Shown here piece after piece: positions 46,416 through 58,995 of a stretch of DNA of 64,000 nucleotides. The notes below the pieces were generated by a model. That model did not search any database and was not told the origin of the DNA. It saw only the letters and a list, made by a program, of their open reading frames with translations. The stretch spans positions 54,893,553 to 54,957,552 of the forward strand of contig JAQMRL010000001.1 of assembly GCA_035578175.1 (NCBI GenBank). Reading direction: 5' to 3'. The position numbers were made by a program, and so were the translations under genes. Every line of letters begins with the position of its first letter. Positions within the stretch are counted from its first letter, which is position 1. This DNA is from Catonia carolina. Taxonomy: Eukaryota > Arthropoda > Insecta > Hemiptera > Achilidae.

Positions 46416-46705
46416 AATGATGTAATCTACAATACGACAAAAATTCTCTTTGGAGAGATTTTTTAACCATACTATTTATTTACGTATGTACAATGAATTA
46501 CAATACTACAAATGTGCTGAAGGTGACGATGACACAAATGATATAACACGAAAGCCATGAGGAAGCGGTAAGATAAATTTATTTACCTATTCTCGATGAG
46601 AGTAGGTAAAATAAATTTTGGGAATACAAATTTGTTTTTTAAATTAAAAAACTTAATTAAATTTAAAAAATTAAGTGTAGAAAAGTTTTTACGTCTTGAA
46701 TGATT

Positions 46706-47087
46706 GCCCATTTCAGGCAGGTGGATTATTAAATTATTTGCACTTGATCTTCTTGTTCCTGAGTAATAAAAAATAGTTCTCTTTCTTATCACATGTCAGC
46801 CAATTATATGATTGAAGCATTTAAAAACAAAAGAGACAGAACAAAAGACACTAGTCAGAGTTATCTCCACTGAAAGCAATGAATTTCATTATACAGCCAG
46901 AACCTGCGGTGAAGAGATGGTGTCATTTGCAGAGTGGTTTGGTAGTTGCTTTTCAGATGGCCTAGCATGCTCATAAGCATACTTTTCCTCTTAGTGGGAA
47001 GGTAATTGTAAACCACCTCACTTCTCGTTTTACTTAGTGAAGCCTTTAGAAATTCAAGCAAGCTTTTCGGCTGATGTCCTAAACAAA
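46706..47087 (+). repeat. SINE family D copy 5
   Basis: It starts GCCCATTTCAGGCAGGTGG and ends GCTTTTCGGCTGATGTCCTA then AACAA. It contains CAGAGTTATCTCCACTGAA and GCATGCTCATAAGCATACTT. The B-box-like site is degraded (GAAATTCAAGC). Confidence 0.9.
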
Positions 47088-47692
47088 ATTTAAATGAAAG
47101 TAAATATTTGTGTACGTCTTGTAGAAAATATTTTTATAGAATTTGTAACATTACTTAAAGCTCCTTAAATTAAAAATGGTACAACAGTTTATAAATGTAA
47201 ACGACTTAATGCAGTAAAAAAAAATGGTTTACAAAGAAATTTTCGAGGAATTTAGTGAAGCGTGTTTTACTGTAATAATAATTATAACATACTTGAATGT
47301 TCGACAACAATTTGACATTTTCTAATCATCTTGTATTGTTATTATTTTATAACGTAAGGCATAAACTTCTCTAGAATTGTGAATATTAAATGTAAACTTC
47401 ATTTTGAGTGTAAGGCGGTGTGTGTAACGTGTAGTGTGTAAAGAGAAGAGACTCGTCTATACTCGTAATCTCATTAACACTTTACGCAGCATCACAAGTT
47501 TATCAGCATCACATTCTTGTTTAACAAGAGATAAACTGCTGTAGTATTTACTGTTCCTGTTATTTCAAGTTTATAATTAACCGTAATAATTAACGAGATT
47601 AGTTATTAATTTTTATTTTTTTACATGGGGCTCAGTGTTCAGAGCAACTAAAACCAATTCTTTTATTATCGATCATTAAAATAATATTTAGA
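47088..47692. other. AT-rich noncoding DNA
   Basis: No recognisable feature. Confidence 0.4.
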
Positions 47693-47862
47693 CATGACCT
47701 CCTCTATGGACCACAGATTAACATGCTACATTACAAAGCTGAGGTGACTGGTTCGATACCCGGCTATGTTTTGGAAAATTATAACCTTTTCTACCTCACC
47801 GTTCCTAACCCAAAAGTAATGGCTAATGACTAATATTTTAATGCGACATTAAATAAACTAAA
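47693..47862 (+). repeat. SINE family A copy
   Basis: B box CTGGTTCGATACCCGGCTAT, body CCTCACCGTTCCTAACCC and tail ATGCGACATTAAATAAACTA. The A-box half (GGACCACAGATTAACATGCT) is eroded. Confidence 0.8.
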
Positions 47863-50221
47863 AATATTAATAATAATTTGTACGTTCGTAAGCTTAAATG
47901 AAGCATTATTTACTAAAGAAAAAACTTTGTTCATAATAATAACCTCATATTTAATATAAATGTTTTGTTTATCCGGTGTACATAGACCTACCTGCTTTCT
48001 ACAAATGCTTGATTTTGAAAATTTAGATCTTAGTTTTACTTAGGTTATCGAATACAATACAATAGTTTATAGTAATTTATCCCACTATAAATAAGGTAGC
48101 TGTTGCTACAGCACCGCATCAGAGGATTTAATTAGATGGCCTGCTTTATTGTTTCTCCCGGTTTCACTAAACACTTAAGTTTTCCGGATACCACTTTAAG
48201 AAAACTAATCTGCTAATTTTCTAAATTATAGCTATTTGGAAAAGTCAAGAAATAATTTATTTTTTTATCGTGTTCACATAGTTTCAACCAGTACAACAAA
48301 ATCATCAAAATTCGAGTACCTATATTTTGCTAGGTATCACACGATACATTTATAGTAGGCCTACTATTACATCTGGGGAATTGTACGAGAGAAAGTTACA
48401 AAAACATTATACAAACTTTCCAAAATATTCTGCTGAGAACTATATGGTTGATGCCACTTGGTACTTTAGAAATGATAATCTGCACAAAGATCCCAATTTT
48501 TTCACTCAAAAGAAACAAGAAGATTGTTTTCCAAACATAAAGACCATCTACTTAGCTCCTACATCGACTTTAAAACAATTACAACTTCAGGCAATAACAA
48601 CGGTTTTACAAGGCTCGAGAAGACCACACCTTTGACCTAGTGTACCTATTTAGTTTTTAAATAAATGTTTGTAAATTAACGCCTATATATCTATTCAGGT
48701 TTAAGATAGCATTGACGTAAAATAAAAAACAGTTTCTTGATTTTATGTACAGGAAAAATTTAAGTTCTTACAGAATACTCACACCGAATTTTAGATTTGT
48801 CGCCCTTCGGAAAGACATACAAAACATAAAAATAGTGCTGTTTTAAGACCTGGATTTGAAATTCACGCGCAGCTATGGAGTATATAATATGAGGAAGGCG
48901 ATGCGTTGGAAGATCAAGAAACAAATGGCAATGCATTTCTTTGGGACCGTTACAGGCGGCACACCTAAATTGAGTAAGAAGACGACAACGACGACGACTG
49001 TTTTTTATTCAACTTCAGTGGAACAATTATGCTAAATTTTAGGCGATTAAGAAGCTAAAGAATAACTGAACAGTGAGTGAATGAATAAATCAATCAGTAA
49101 GAGCTTATATATTCATAACAACGTACAGTTTTGAGAAAACAATGGCTACATGAAGTAGTTATTCAAAAAAAAAGTTTTAAGTTTTTGACACTTTCAACTT
49201 TGTTTAGAATTTCTTTCATTGATGTAAATTAATCGCTTATTTACTGATTTTCTCAATGCTGTTTAACGCATTGAGTGGGTTAATATAAGTAACCTTTACT
49301 TGAAGTAGTTACCATTTAGTAATGGAACAAATTACTTAAATAATTTTCTGACAATTTTTAAACAATTTATTACAAAAATTACTTTTGATTAGTAATAATT
49401 ATTTTAAAATCAGGTAAATTTATATTATATAATTATAAATAAATTGCAAATTACCTTGAAGTAAAGTAAATATTTATGATATCACTGTATGAAATAATTA
49501 ATAGCTTAAAATATTATTTATTAATCGATAGTTGATTCTCTTATTAATCATCAACTAGATAAATAAAATATTACATACAACTGTTTAACGCACAGTTACC
49601 TATCAAAATAAGTGAGGTTTTCACGTCAATAACAATTTTATAATAAATGTTATGAAACAAATAACCAGTGTAATAAAATAATGTTAATCAAATTAATCAT
49701 GAATCATAAATAAATACATTGTGTTGGCCTACCTGTAGTAACTTTCAATGATTTTTGCAGTGAGATCACCGGTGAAGGCCACGTCTTCTCTTATATCACA
49801 CAGTGCGTAAATATAAACGTTTTGGTTAAGATTTATTTCTTTTAAGATTATTTTATTTTCTACTAATATTTATATTAATTCTGGTAAAGACCAGGCGAGT
49901 ATTACTGCCATGAATAAATTTTACGGCTTACCGCATTGACTACTTCACAAATATTCTTCCAAAATTACATTATACTGTAATTTTTGGTGTTGAGTTATCT
50001 GAAAATTCAGTTTCTACAAAAAAAATTAATACCTGTGCTTAAAAAAAATAATTTCTGTGAATTTTATTTATTGTAAGTCGAATTTATACATGTTATTTTT
50101 GTACAATAATCAAAAATCCATTTTTTAACGAAAGAACAAATTTTGATACAGTTAAACGCATAAACTGAAGATTTTAGTAGTTATATTACTTACACCAAAT
50201 TTCTTGAAGTTTTCGGAGTTT
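47863..50221. other. AT-rich noncoding DNA with one unrecognised frame
   Basis: A 102-codon + frame at 48327-48635 (GELYERKLQKHYTNFPKYSA inside) is less biased in composition than most chance frames here, but has no domain I recognise. A short (GAC)n patch at 48978-49000 follows a stretch that could be a LINE tail but cannot be shown to be one. Confidence 0.35.
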
Positions 50222-50267
50222 AGTAAGTTATAACGGTGAAGAGAAGTAAGTTATAACGGTGAAGAGA
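50222..50267. repeat. Perfect 23-bp tandem duplication
   Basis: AGTAAGTTATAACGGTGAAG+AGA occurs twice head to tail (50222-50244, 50245-50267) without a mismatch. A recent slippage event. Confidence 0.93.
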
Positions 50268-51396
50268 GCAGGTATCGAATTCGTTCGTAATTTCCAAAAA
50301 GTTGCCTTCTTTTTCTCTTCTCGCCTTCTCTGCCACGATCTCCAAATTCTCTTCGTCTTTCTCCTCTTAGGTTTTCCTTCTTCTTCTTCATCAATTCTTC
50401 ATTTTCTTCTTTAACTTTTTTTATTCTTCTACTATTGAAATAATTTAAAAAATCTTTTTATGTTTGAAATTATTTCAAATGTAGATAGTGTTAATTCTGT
50501 TTAAAATACGTGGCAATCAATCTGAGAAGCTATCAAAATATTTAAACTTGTTAAACATCATAGTAGACAAAAATACATTCTTTCAACGTAAATTTGGAGA
50601 ATTTAGTAGTTTGGAGATCTTTACCCTTGTTAACTCAGTGAAAAATTCACAGTAGTTTTTTTATAAACTTTTCTTGGTCGTTTTCAGAATTAATGGTCAT
50701 GTATGGTTTTCTTAAGTCTAGTTAACATGACTAGACTTAGATTTATAGTGAATTATGGTAAGATTTATAGTGATAAACCTTAATCTCAACATTCGTAATA
50801 ATAGTAAACAGTAGTAGTAAATCTCACTATAGTAACCTCTCTTTAATCCGGCACTTTCGGGACTTGGCTGACATCAGATTAGAGATTTTTCTAGATTACC
50901 AGATAAAGATTAATTTATTGAAATTAACTGAAATAAGTCAGGCAATTGAGAATCGCCAGTGATCAAGCAAATAAAGTATATTATATTTAAAATTCTACGG
51001 CTATTCTTCTTCTTTCACGGAGATAGTAAAACCCCGTCAGACTACAAACGATTCAGCATTCATAACCAGTTACAAAAAACATTGAATTTCTTGCAAAATT
51101 AATTAACTATGTATTATTGTCTTTAGAACACATTTAAGTAGATTTTAACGAAATATTATTTAAAAAATTGAAAAGTTAACATTACAAGATAAAATATACA
51201 GTAACAAGGAAATTAAAAAATAGTATAACAATCAAAATTAAAAACTATATTTAAAAAAATTAAATTACCCTACGTTACTGTTCGTGTATTATAGATATCG
51301 ATGTACGTTAGGTCTATCCTAACTTACTTAAAAAATCTGTGATATCTCTTTACCTTCGCGATTCCAATTTTTCTACACAAAATTATTACGAATTAT
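50268..51396. other. AT-rich DNA with a polypyrimidine tract
   Basis: At 50305-50430 the + strand is almost pure C/T (CTTCTTTTTCTCTTCTCGCC and on). The remainder is AT-rich and featureless. Confidence 0.5.
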
Positions 51397-51407
51397 ACAT
51401 TAATTTA

Positions 51408-51802
51408 CTCCCCATAGCAGACAGGTGGAGTGTTTAATTATTCCATTTAATCTGTTCCAGGGCTACAAAAAATAGTTCTGTTTCTTATCTAATGGTCAGC
51501 CGATTAATTATACGACTGAAGCATTTAAGAACAGAAAAGGTAGAGGTGTACTTATCAGAGTTATCTCCTCTGAAAGTAATGAGTTTAATTTTACAGCCAG
51601 ACCCTGAGGTAAATAATGTGAAGGCGTCATTTGCAGGATGGAAAGTAGATGCTATTCAGAGAACCTGGCATGCGGATAAGCATAATTTTCCATTCAGTGA
51701 GGAAGACTGGTAAACTATTTCGCTCTTGTTTTGCTTTGTAAAACCTATAACTTAAGAGTTCAAACAAGCCTTTCGGCTGATGACCTAAACAATAACAAGA
51801 AC
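51408..51802 (+). repeat. SINE family D copy 6 with TSD
   Basis: 11-bp duplication ACATTAATTTA (51397-51407) / ACATAAATTTA (51803-51813), one mismatch. It starts CCCCATAGCAGACAGGTGG and ends CTTTCGGCTGATGACCTAAA, then an A/C-rich tail CAATAACAAGAAC. The 73-codon frame inside it is a by-product of the repeat. Confidence 0.93.
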
Positions 51803-51813
51803 ACATAAATTTA

Positions 51814-54800
51814 AAAGTTCTGCAGAATAGTAAGCTTTGTTTGATTCGGGAAAGTTATATATTACAACAAAGTTTATATTACTGCATAATAAGCAGCAAT
51901 ATTTTTTCTTAGATGTGAACCCGAGGCGTGCGGAACTATAGAATGCCGGACTAACGAGAGGTTATTGTCATATAAATATGTGGTTCGGTCTCACTCCTTC
52001 CCTTGATAATTCATGACGTTACATTTCTTATATCTGTCATTCGTAATGTAATAACAATATTAGTTTTGTGTCATATTTTATTGAATGAGCATATTTTAAT
52101 ATAATCATAAATTTCGAAATGCGGTAATGTTAATTATGCTTCATTCAATAAAATTTAGTTAGAAAGTTTAAAGTATTTGGAATTGTTTAGAAAGAATGTA
52201 AACAGTTTTAAAAAAATAACCTCATTGAACTGTTTGTTCAATAGGGATAAAGATCTGGTAGCATTGATCTGGAGCTTGTTAAATTTAGGAGTAGCACAAG
52301 TATATTTTGTTACACGTAATTTAATAACAACTTTAACATACGTTAGTACTTTTAAAAACCTACAATAGTAACCTTTGTGGTCCCTACGTATTTGATTTTG
52401 ATAACTTATGTGCTGGAAATATTTTTAATAGAAGGTAAAGTCAATTTTTTTTTAAATACATTTTCGTAGCCTATATAATTATAAATGTAATCTTACATTT
52501 CATGTAATACAAAAACTTGTAGACATACTTAGAGTAAAGTAACATTTTTTATTACTGGTTCAAATAACCTATCATTACAAGATTAGGTTTTTTCTGTAAC
52601 TTTATTTATAGTGCTATAAATTATCATTGTAATACAATCGTTACTGCTTTTAAATTATTTACATATAACTCACTAATGGAATTTATTATACTGACATAAT
52701 TTTAACCTTTACTTTCGTTTTCCATTTATATTTTTAAATTTTATATACAATTTTTGCTTTAGAACGTCCTCCAACTGTTTTAAAATTTTAATTTATTTAG
52801 TAAATTTTGTCTGACCACTTGATATTATGATTAGTCTTCTTACTTTCTGCCGAGCAGGTCAAGGGTTAGCTTCCTGCCTCCGGTTACAGACTGCCGAAAA
52901 TGGTTGGGGAAAATAAATATAATGCAAAACACCTTACTATATTTTAAAGAAATAATAAAATGCGGATTAAAGAATTATGTAACTTACATAAAAAGCCGTT
53001 TGTACTTTTTCATTAATTTATATTATTATATATTATATTTCAAAAGATTAGGTATTTTCATTACCAGCAACTATTTATTTCATATCTTTGTAAGCTTCAA
53101 CCAGAATTATCTTGAGGTAGGTACTATCGCATTAATACTAGTGTATACACATATTTGGCTCATTTTACATAATATTCCATACGAAAATGTTTTAAATTTT
53201 AAAGGAAAAATACGTTTTTGGCACAGAATTTGATAAATAAACATATAAATAATGAAAAATTATATATTATTGAAGGCAATTATTAATATTTGGATTATAA
53301 ATTATGTGGATAGGTTGGGCCTTTCCAATATAAAACTGCTAAATCATCCTGTGTGTGCAAATCACGGTAGGCCTACTAAATAGCTTGCCTAGACAGTGTA
53401 ATTTTTTAAAATATTTTTATGTTTTACCGGAAATGGACAAAGCTACTCAAAGTTAAATTATACAATTGATCTTAATGTGCTACCCAATAGATTAATAATA
53501 ATACAGTCTATGATTATAATATAGTATATAAATACAGAGAAAATACAAAAATGATTATAATATAGTTATAATACAGTATATGATTATAAAATACAGTCGT
53601 TAATTTGTACATCGACTAATTTCATAAATTGTAAAATAAGTCACTTTACAAATCTATGTTTGATATAAAAATAATTTTTAGTATTGTTCATGATTTTTCT
53701 ATAACTATTTTTCATTCTTAAATTTTGAGAAAGTTAATAAGACAAGTTTTATAGTAACAACTGAATACAATAACTCCAGTACTAGTAAAAACTAATTCTA
53801 TAATACTGAATAAAAAAATAAGTTATAGTATATTTTTCTTTCATGTAAAAAAATGTTTCAAAGTGAAATAATATCCTTCAAATAAATACTGTACAAGTAA
53901 TAATTTGTAATTCTTTGGTGCCTTGCTTAAGGTAAAAAATTATTTGTTTTTATGCGTCTAACCTGGAATAAGTTAGAAAAGATAAAATGGGATAGCATAA
54001 TAACGTTAAAACTAACGTTGTAGAACATTATAACATTGTAGACAAGTTCGCAATGGTATTTAACTGACATGGATTTATTTTCTAAATTACTTTAAATAAA
54101 ACAATAAATATAAATATCTTAAATTAACGATGTTTATTTTTCTTAAATATAGTTTAACATTTATTTAATGTTTATTAACCGACTTCTAGTGAAGTAAAAA
54201 CAATAATAGAAATTTTTCTTATTTATTTTTATTTCCAGTGTCATTAAATTTGTTTTTACGGTTGAAGATGATAAAATAATTTTAAAATGTAATAATGAGA
54301 CTCTCTAGAAAGAAAGGAAAAAGATGAAAGGAAGAAGAATTGTAGAAACCGAGAATGAAGAGAGGGAGAAAGATGTAAAGGAAAGAAATGTTTTAATTAT
54401 GAGCAAGTCCCGGTTGGGGACCCTTCAAACTATTTTATTGATCTAGGACGCCTGATTGATGGTTACGCCATTTCTTAGCATGCATTGCCCTTTGATTCCT
54501 CACGTTTCTTTTTTCTTTATATTTTTGTAATTAAACCAACAACCAAAAAGGTTACGTCATTCGTTTGAAACAATTTCCTTACCCCCATCAAACTTCGATA
54601 ATGAGAAAACCGAAATATAATGTCTACATGTCTCAGGATTACAATTTGTCACGTTTTAAAAGTATTTTAAATTCAATGAAACTGGAATTATAATTAGTAC
54701 TAGACTAACAACCTATGAAGTACCAAAGGGGCTGAATATAAAATATTCGTTATCAAACTACATTTCTGTATTATAAATATAAATGTAAAATAAATATAAA

Positions 54801-55094
54801 TATTAATATTTAAATTATAAATGTCTAATTCATTCCACGTTCTGTAATATTTATATCCCATCAAAGATATGTGGCAAGAGATGACCCGACTAATTTTATG
54901 CTTTTTTTCTAATTTAATTTTGCATAGTGTTTCAATTATTATATAATAATTCAATTTTTAAGAAAAAGAATCTGTGTTCCTGCGATCTTAAACTATCTTG
55001 GGAGGTTTTCCAGTAAAGTAGACTAACCAAGCTAATCGTCCTGTTTAATTAATTTTTATGTTGTGCAAATTTTCTGCAAAAAATTTGACAGTAT
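51814..55094. other. Long AT-rich noncoding stretch
   Basis: At 53505-53600 there are imperfect AT-rich repeats of ATGATTATAATATAGT. A 109-codon frame at 52904-53233 is composed of residues expected from AT-rich DNA and has no family features. A purine-rich tract lies at 54300-54395. Confidence 0.4.
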
Positions 55095-55792
55095 TGTGAC
55101 ACTTATCGCTAAGGTCCGTTTCGGGATCTAGGTAATTAAATAATTAATACACTTAACTTTACAATTACAAGAATTTATTACAATATTAAAAGATTTACAA
55201 AATAAATAATAAACTAATTATAATGAAGTAATACAAGAAATAACTTAAATAATTTATTTAGTAGGCTACTACTTATAAACAATTATACAGAATGCACATA
55301 CACAAAAATTATACACAATGCACATACACAATAAAACAGAATAACAATAGTTGACCAATACAATGCCCGAAACGTCGACCTTTTCTAACATACCGATAGC
55401 GCACGCAATAAACACTCGTCAAAGATGAAACGAATACTAACTCTCTGACCGCACTTGGAGCTATCTTTATATAGGTGAATCAAAGAGATTTCTGGTAAGA
55501 TCGAGAGATTCGATGCAATAATAAAATACAAAAATTTTTTTTATGGTTCTGGAATCTTAACTATTGTAAACAAGTCATAATTGAATAAAAGGTTTTACAG
55601 GTAACCAACCGACTCTTTCACAAACAGTTGTACAACAAAGACCCTACCTTACTATACACGCCCCTTTTTAAATATTATTTTATAACTAACTCTTTTGTTA
55701 CTTTGTCACTCTATTATTTACTATTTAACATTTTATGAATCCCTCGGTCCTAGAAACGTCTTGAACACACATTCCTTTTCGATATCGTCACA
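55095..55792 (-). mobile_element. Solo LTR of a retrotransposon (698 bp)
   Basis: The segment begins TGTGACACTTATCG and ends CGATATCGTCACA on the + strand, giving the TG...CA ends typical of LTRs plus short inverted termini. It is flanked by a perfect 4-bp duplication, GTAT (55091-55094 and 55793-55796). On the minus strand a TATA box (CTATATAAAG, 55465-55474) is followed about 20-30 bp later by TCAGAG, then AATAAA signals, giving U3-R-U5 order on that strand. It contains a 26-bp tandem duplication at 55281-55332. No internal region or second LTR is adjacent. A 4-bp TSD suggests the Gypsy group. Confidence 0.75.
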
Positions 55793-55796
55793 GTAT

Positions 55797-56214
55797 TATT
55801 TTTATTTAACCAATACGTAAGGAATTTGTAGGTCATTGTGAGTAGTTTCGTACGTTCCAGGAGGAGTACTTTACAATTTCAAATGCTCTGGATTCGCAGG
55901 ACTAATCGAGCTATAATAATACTTGATTTAGCGGATCCTTAAATATAGAAACCATAGTATGTTCAGATCAGTTCCAGGAAGTATTGATACAGCTTTAAAT
56001 TCTTTGATAAAGGAAGAGAAAATGTCTACCAGATTACTCGTATAAAGCTATTTGTTCATTGTTTATGTATCGTGTTAGAAAAATATTAGTTTTCTATTAT
56101 GAGTCGTTTGTCAAAAATTATTCCTGAATACCCAACTCTGAACTGATACTGATAATAATAATTTCATTGAAGTTAACAAAACTGAACAAAATTAATATTA
56201 TAGTTTTCTTTCAT
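55797..56214. other. AT-rich noncoding DNA
   Basis: No recognisable feature. Confidence 0.4.
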
Positions 56215-57870
56215 AATATCATCGTAAGTAAAAACTTAGTAATTTTTCCATCTCCTTTAAACCATTTTTGCTACTGCACAACACTTTCGTCTTGTTTTTA
56301 TTAATTTTCATGAAGTAATCCTTTCTCATGATTCCATCCATTCCATTCCATTTAAGACATCCTCAAGTTCATTCTTTGTCTCGGCTATGATACGATATCA
56401 TCGGCGAATCTTAGCATTTGTATTGTTTCTCCTTGAATTTTTTCCTTCACTTCATTTATAGACTCTTCTGCGTAGAAGTTAAGAAGTAGTGGTAACAATG
56501 AACATACATACACTCTGCACACAAGTTTGTACAATTTGTTTTGTGCAACTTCTCCACAATGTAATAAAAATTCGGTTAGTATGTTATCTATTCCTGCCGC
56601 CTTGTTCATTTTCATATCGTTAAAAGCTCGATCGAATTCTTTGTTTAGTACAGGGTCACCTTCTTGATCTTCTTCAATATTTTTTGATCAGTTTCTTGTT
56701 CTATTGCATCATGATCTAATTCTTTTCCCCTGTAGAGTTGGTCTACGTATTCCTTCCACATATCTGCTTTTTCTTGCTTATTCAACAATGGTTTTCCATC
56801 TGCTCTTTGACAACTTTCTACTTTTGTTCTCCAAAATTTTCCCGTATTTTTTTGTAAGCTGCGTCTACTTTACCAACTACCATGTTAAGTTCAATCTCTG
56901 TACATCTTCCTTCGCTTTCTGACACCTTTTGTTTACGGTATTTTTCATGTAGCATTCTACCTCTTTCGTCCTTGGAGTTTTTAAATTCCCTTCGCTCATC
57001 CGTCAATTCCAGGATATAAATGGTAATCCAAGTTTCCTACCCCTTCTTTTATTATCTCTAATACATGCTTCCATTACTTTCACTACGATCCCCTTTAAGT
57101 TTATCAATTTCTCCTCTATACTTGTTGTGCCATTATCTCTTTCTTCTATCCCTTTTGAAATACTCTCGTGGAAATCTATTTTACATCTTCCCTTGTCACC
57201 TAGCATCATCCAAGCGTACCTCCTCCTGTGATTCTTAAATAGTGTATATTGCCTATCACTCTATAATTGGAGCAAAAATCTAGCAGCCGACTCCCTCTGC
57301 CATTTTTTTTCCTAACCATATTTTTTGAACATCCTTCTTTCTTATTTTCCTTCTTTTCTTTCTACAAGTACTGCATTCCAGTCTCCCATAACTATCAAAT
57401 TTTCATCACCCTTGACGTATTTTATCAATTCACCTAATTCCTCGTATACCTGTTCTATCTCTATTTCTTCTTCTTCTTTATGTGAAAACGTAGGCATGTA
57501 AACTTGCATTGTAGTGGTGGACTTTGGTTGTGTATCTACTCCAACCATGATAATCCTATCACTACACTGCTTATAGTAGGACACTCTTTGTCCTATATGT
57601 TTATTCATTACTATTTCCGTTCTCTCTGTCCACCGATGGCTTTAGTTTTAATAACCCTATAATCTCCTGACCATAAATCTTGATCATCGTCCCAACGTAC
57701 ATCACTCATACCTACAATATCTAAATTCAACCTATTAATTTTCCTTTCTAAATTCTCTAACCTACCAGTTTGTTTAAAACTGTTCACTTCCCACGTTCCA
57801 ATTCGAAGAATTTTAAAAATTCTCCTTTGATAGTCCCTCTGATAGTCCTAACGGATCCGAACTGAGGACT
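56215..57870 (-). pseudogene. RTE-like LINE: endonuclease plus internally deleted RT
   Basis: Read 57800 to 56215 on the minus strand. The AP-like endonuclease starts LRIGTWEVNSFKQTGRLENL (usual WNV is WEV, so the catalytic Asn is lost), then DIVGMSDVRW (usual SEVRW, so the catalytic Glu is Asp). After a frameshift near 57630 it continues MNKHIGQRVSYYKQCSDRII to VMGDWNAVL (GDWNA intact). A linker with shifts (57209-56818) leads to the RT fingers: DPVLNKEFDRAFNDMKMNKA then AGIDNI. At about 56505 KLVCRVY joins directly to VCSLLPLLLNFYAEESI, so motif A and much of the palm is deleted. Then MLRFADDIVS (motif C; YADD equivalent) and a decayed tail. Confidence 0.85.
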
Positions 57871-58180
57871 AGTTCAACTCCAGAATACTTTACTAGAGAG
57901 AACGCCATCACAATTTGTTTTCATATTTTGAAGTTCTCAAAGTTCTTGAAGATTTGCATGTACTTAGGAAAAGTAATCAGAATTATAAATGAGGAGTTTG
58001 GCCTCAATAATCCTAGTCGGACAGAAAAGAGCTATAGTTTACTGTTGCTTTCAGGTTTTTGCTCGACAGACCGAATGCCTCAAGCCACCGTCTGCCAGGG
58101 TGGGATGGGCGGCCCTTCGAGTTCCGTTCACCATGAGACGGTCATTCCGCTGGTAACAGGCCATACAACATGAATGTATG
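57871..58180 (-). other. Possible 5' region of the RTE-like element
   Basis: Lies just upstream of the endonuclease start on the minus strand and is less AT-rich than the flanks, for example CCATCCCACCCTGGCAGACG. Position and composition suggest its 5' UTR, but I recognise no motif. Confidence 0.3.
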
Positions 58181-58579
58181 AGTTGGACACTAGTTTTAAA
58201 GGCCAAAAGTATTTTAATGTTTTTACTTTCCTTTGTAGATTTTATGACAGTTTCATGTCCATTAAAGTGTAAAAATGGAGTAAAATACTCAAAATACTAA
58301 ATATTTTATAGTATTTTGTATTTTCCTGATGACCTATAGATCTGAAAATCAGACCATGCGTTCGGAAGTATTTCAAAAAATTAACATTTGGAGTGAATCT
58401 GGTGATGATTTTAAAAAGCAATAAACCAGATTTAATTCAGGCCATTGAAGTTAGGAATTATTTCGTGAATTCGGATTGTTAATATATAATGTTTTCGTAT
58501 TGTTTGATAGTATAGCAATAACTTTAGAAAGTTTATGAAAGTAAAAATTGAAAATGTTATCGTAGTAATTTTGTTAAAT
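58181..58579. other. AT-rich noncoding DNA
   Basis: No recognisable feature. Confidence 0.4.
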
Positions 58580-58995
58580 GTTTTTCTTTCTTTTTTTGAG
58601 TGAAGCCAACCCTTTCACCCTCAGTTACAAATCGCAAGGGTATGAGAATTGAGAATGAAGGTCCTTGCCCAGCACTTCTCCTAATAAGGAAATGAATCGA
58701 TTTGCGTGATGCATGCTCTTATCCTACTTCTGTTGTGTTGCATTCTCATTCTATTCAACCCTACTATACCAAACCGCACCCTCCAAAATCCCTCTTTCGT
58801 CAACGACGTACACAAATACACTCACCCTTACATACGTACATATTATATCCCCTTTATGGGCATATATCAAAGCACGCATGTAAAAACACACACACTAACA
58901 CATACACATACCATGTGCGCACACTTATAAATCCTCTTCCTATATCTTTCTCATATTTTATCACCGTCTCACTCTTTAACATTCGTTCAATTCCC
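58580..58995. other. C-rich island
   Basis: C- and A-rich on the + strand (ACACAAATACACTCACCCTT near 58809; CACACACTAACACATACACA near 58890). Two overlapping + frames of 101 and 74 codons start near 58702 and follow the base composition. Nothing recognisable is encoded. Confidence 0.35.

Noticed and set aside
48327..48635. 102-codon + frame as a host exon
   Set aside because: No recognisable domain, no convincing splice or start context, and no neighbour supporting a gene.
52904..53233. 109-codon open frame
   Set aside because: Composition is that of translated AT-rich DNA and no motif was seen.
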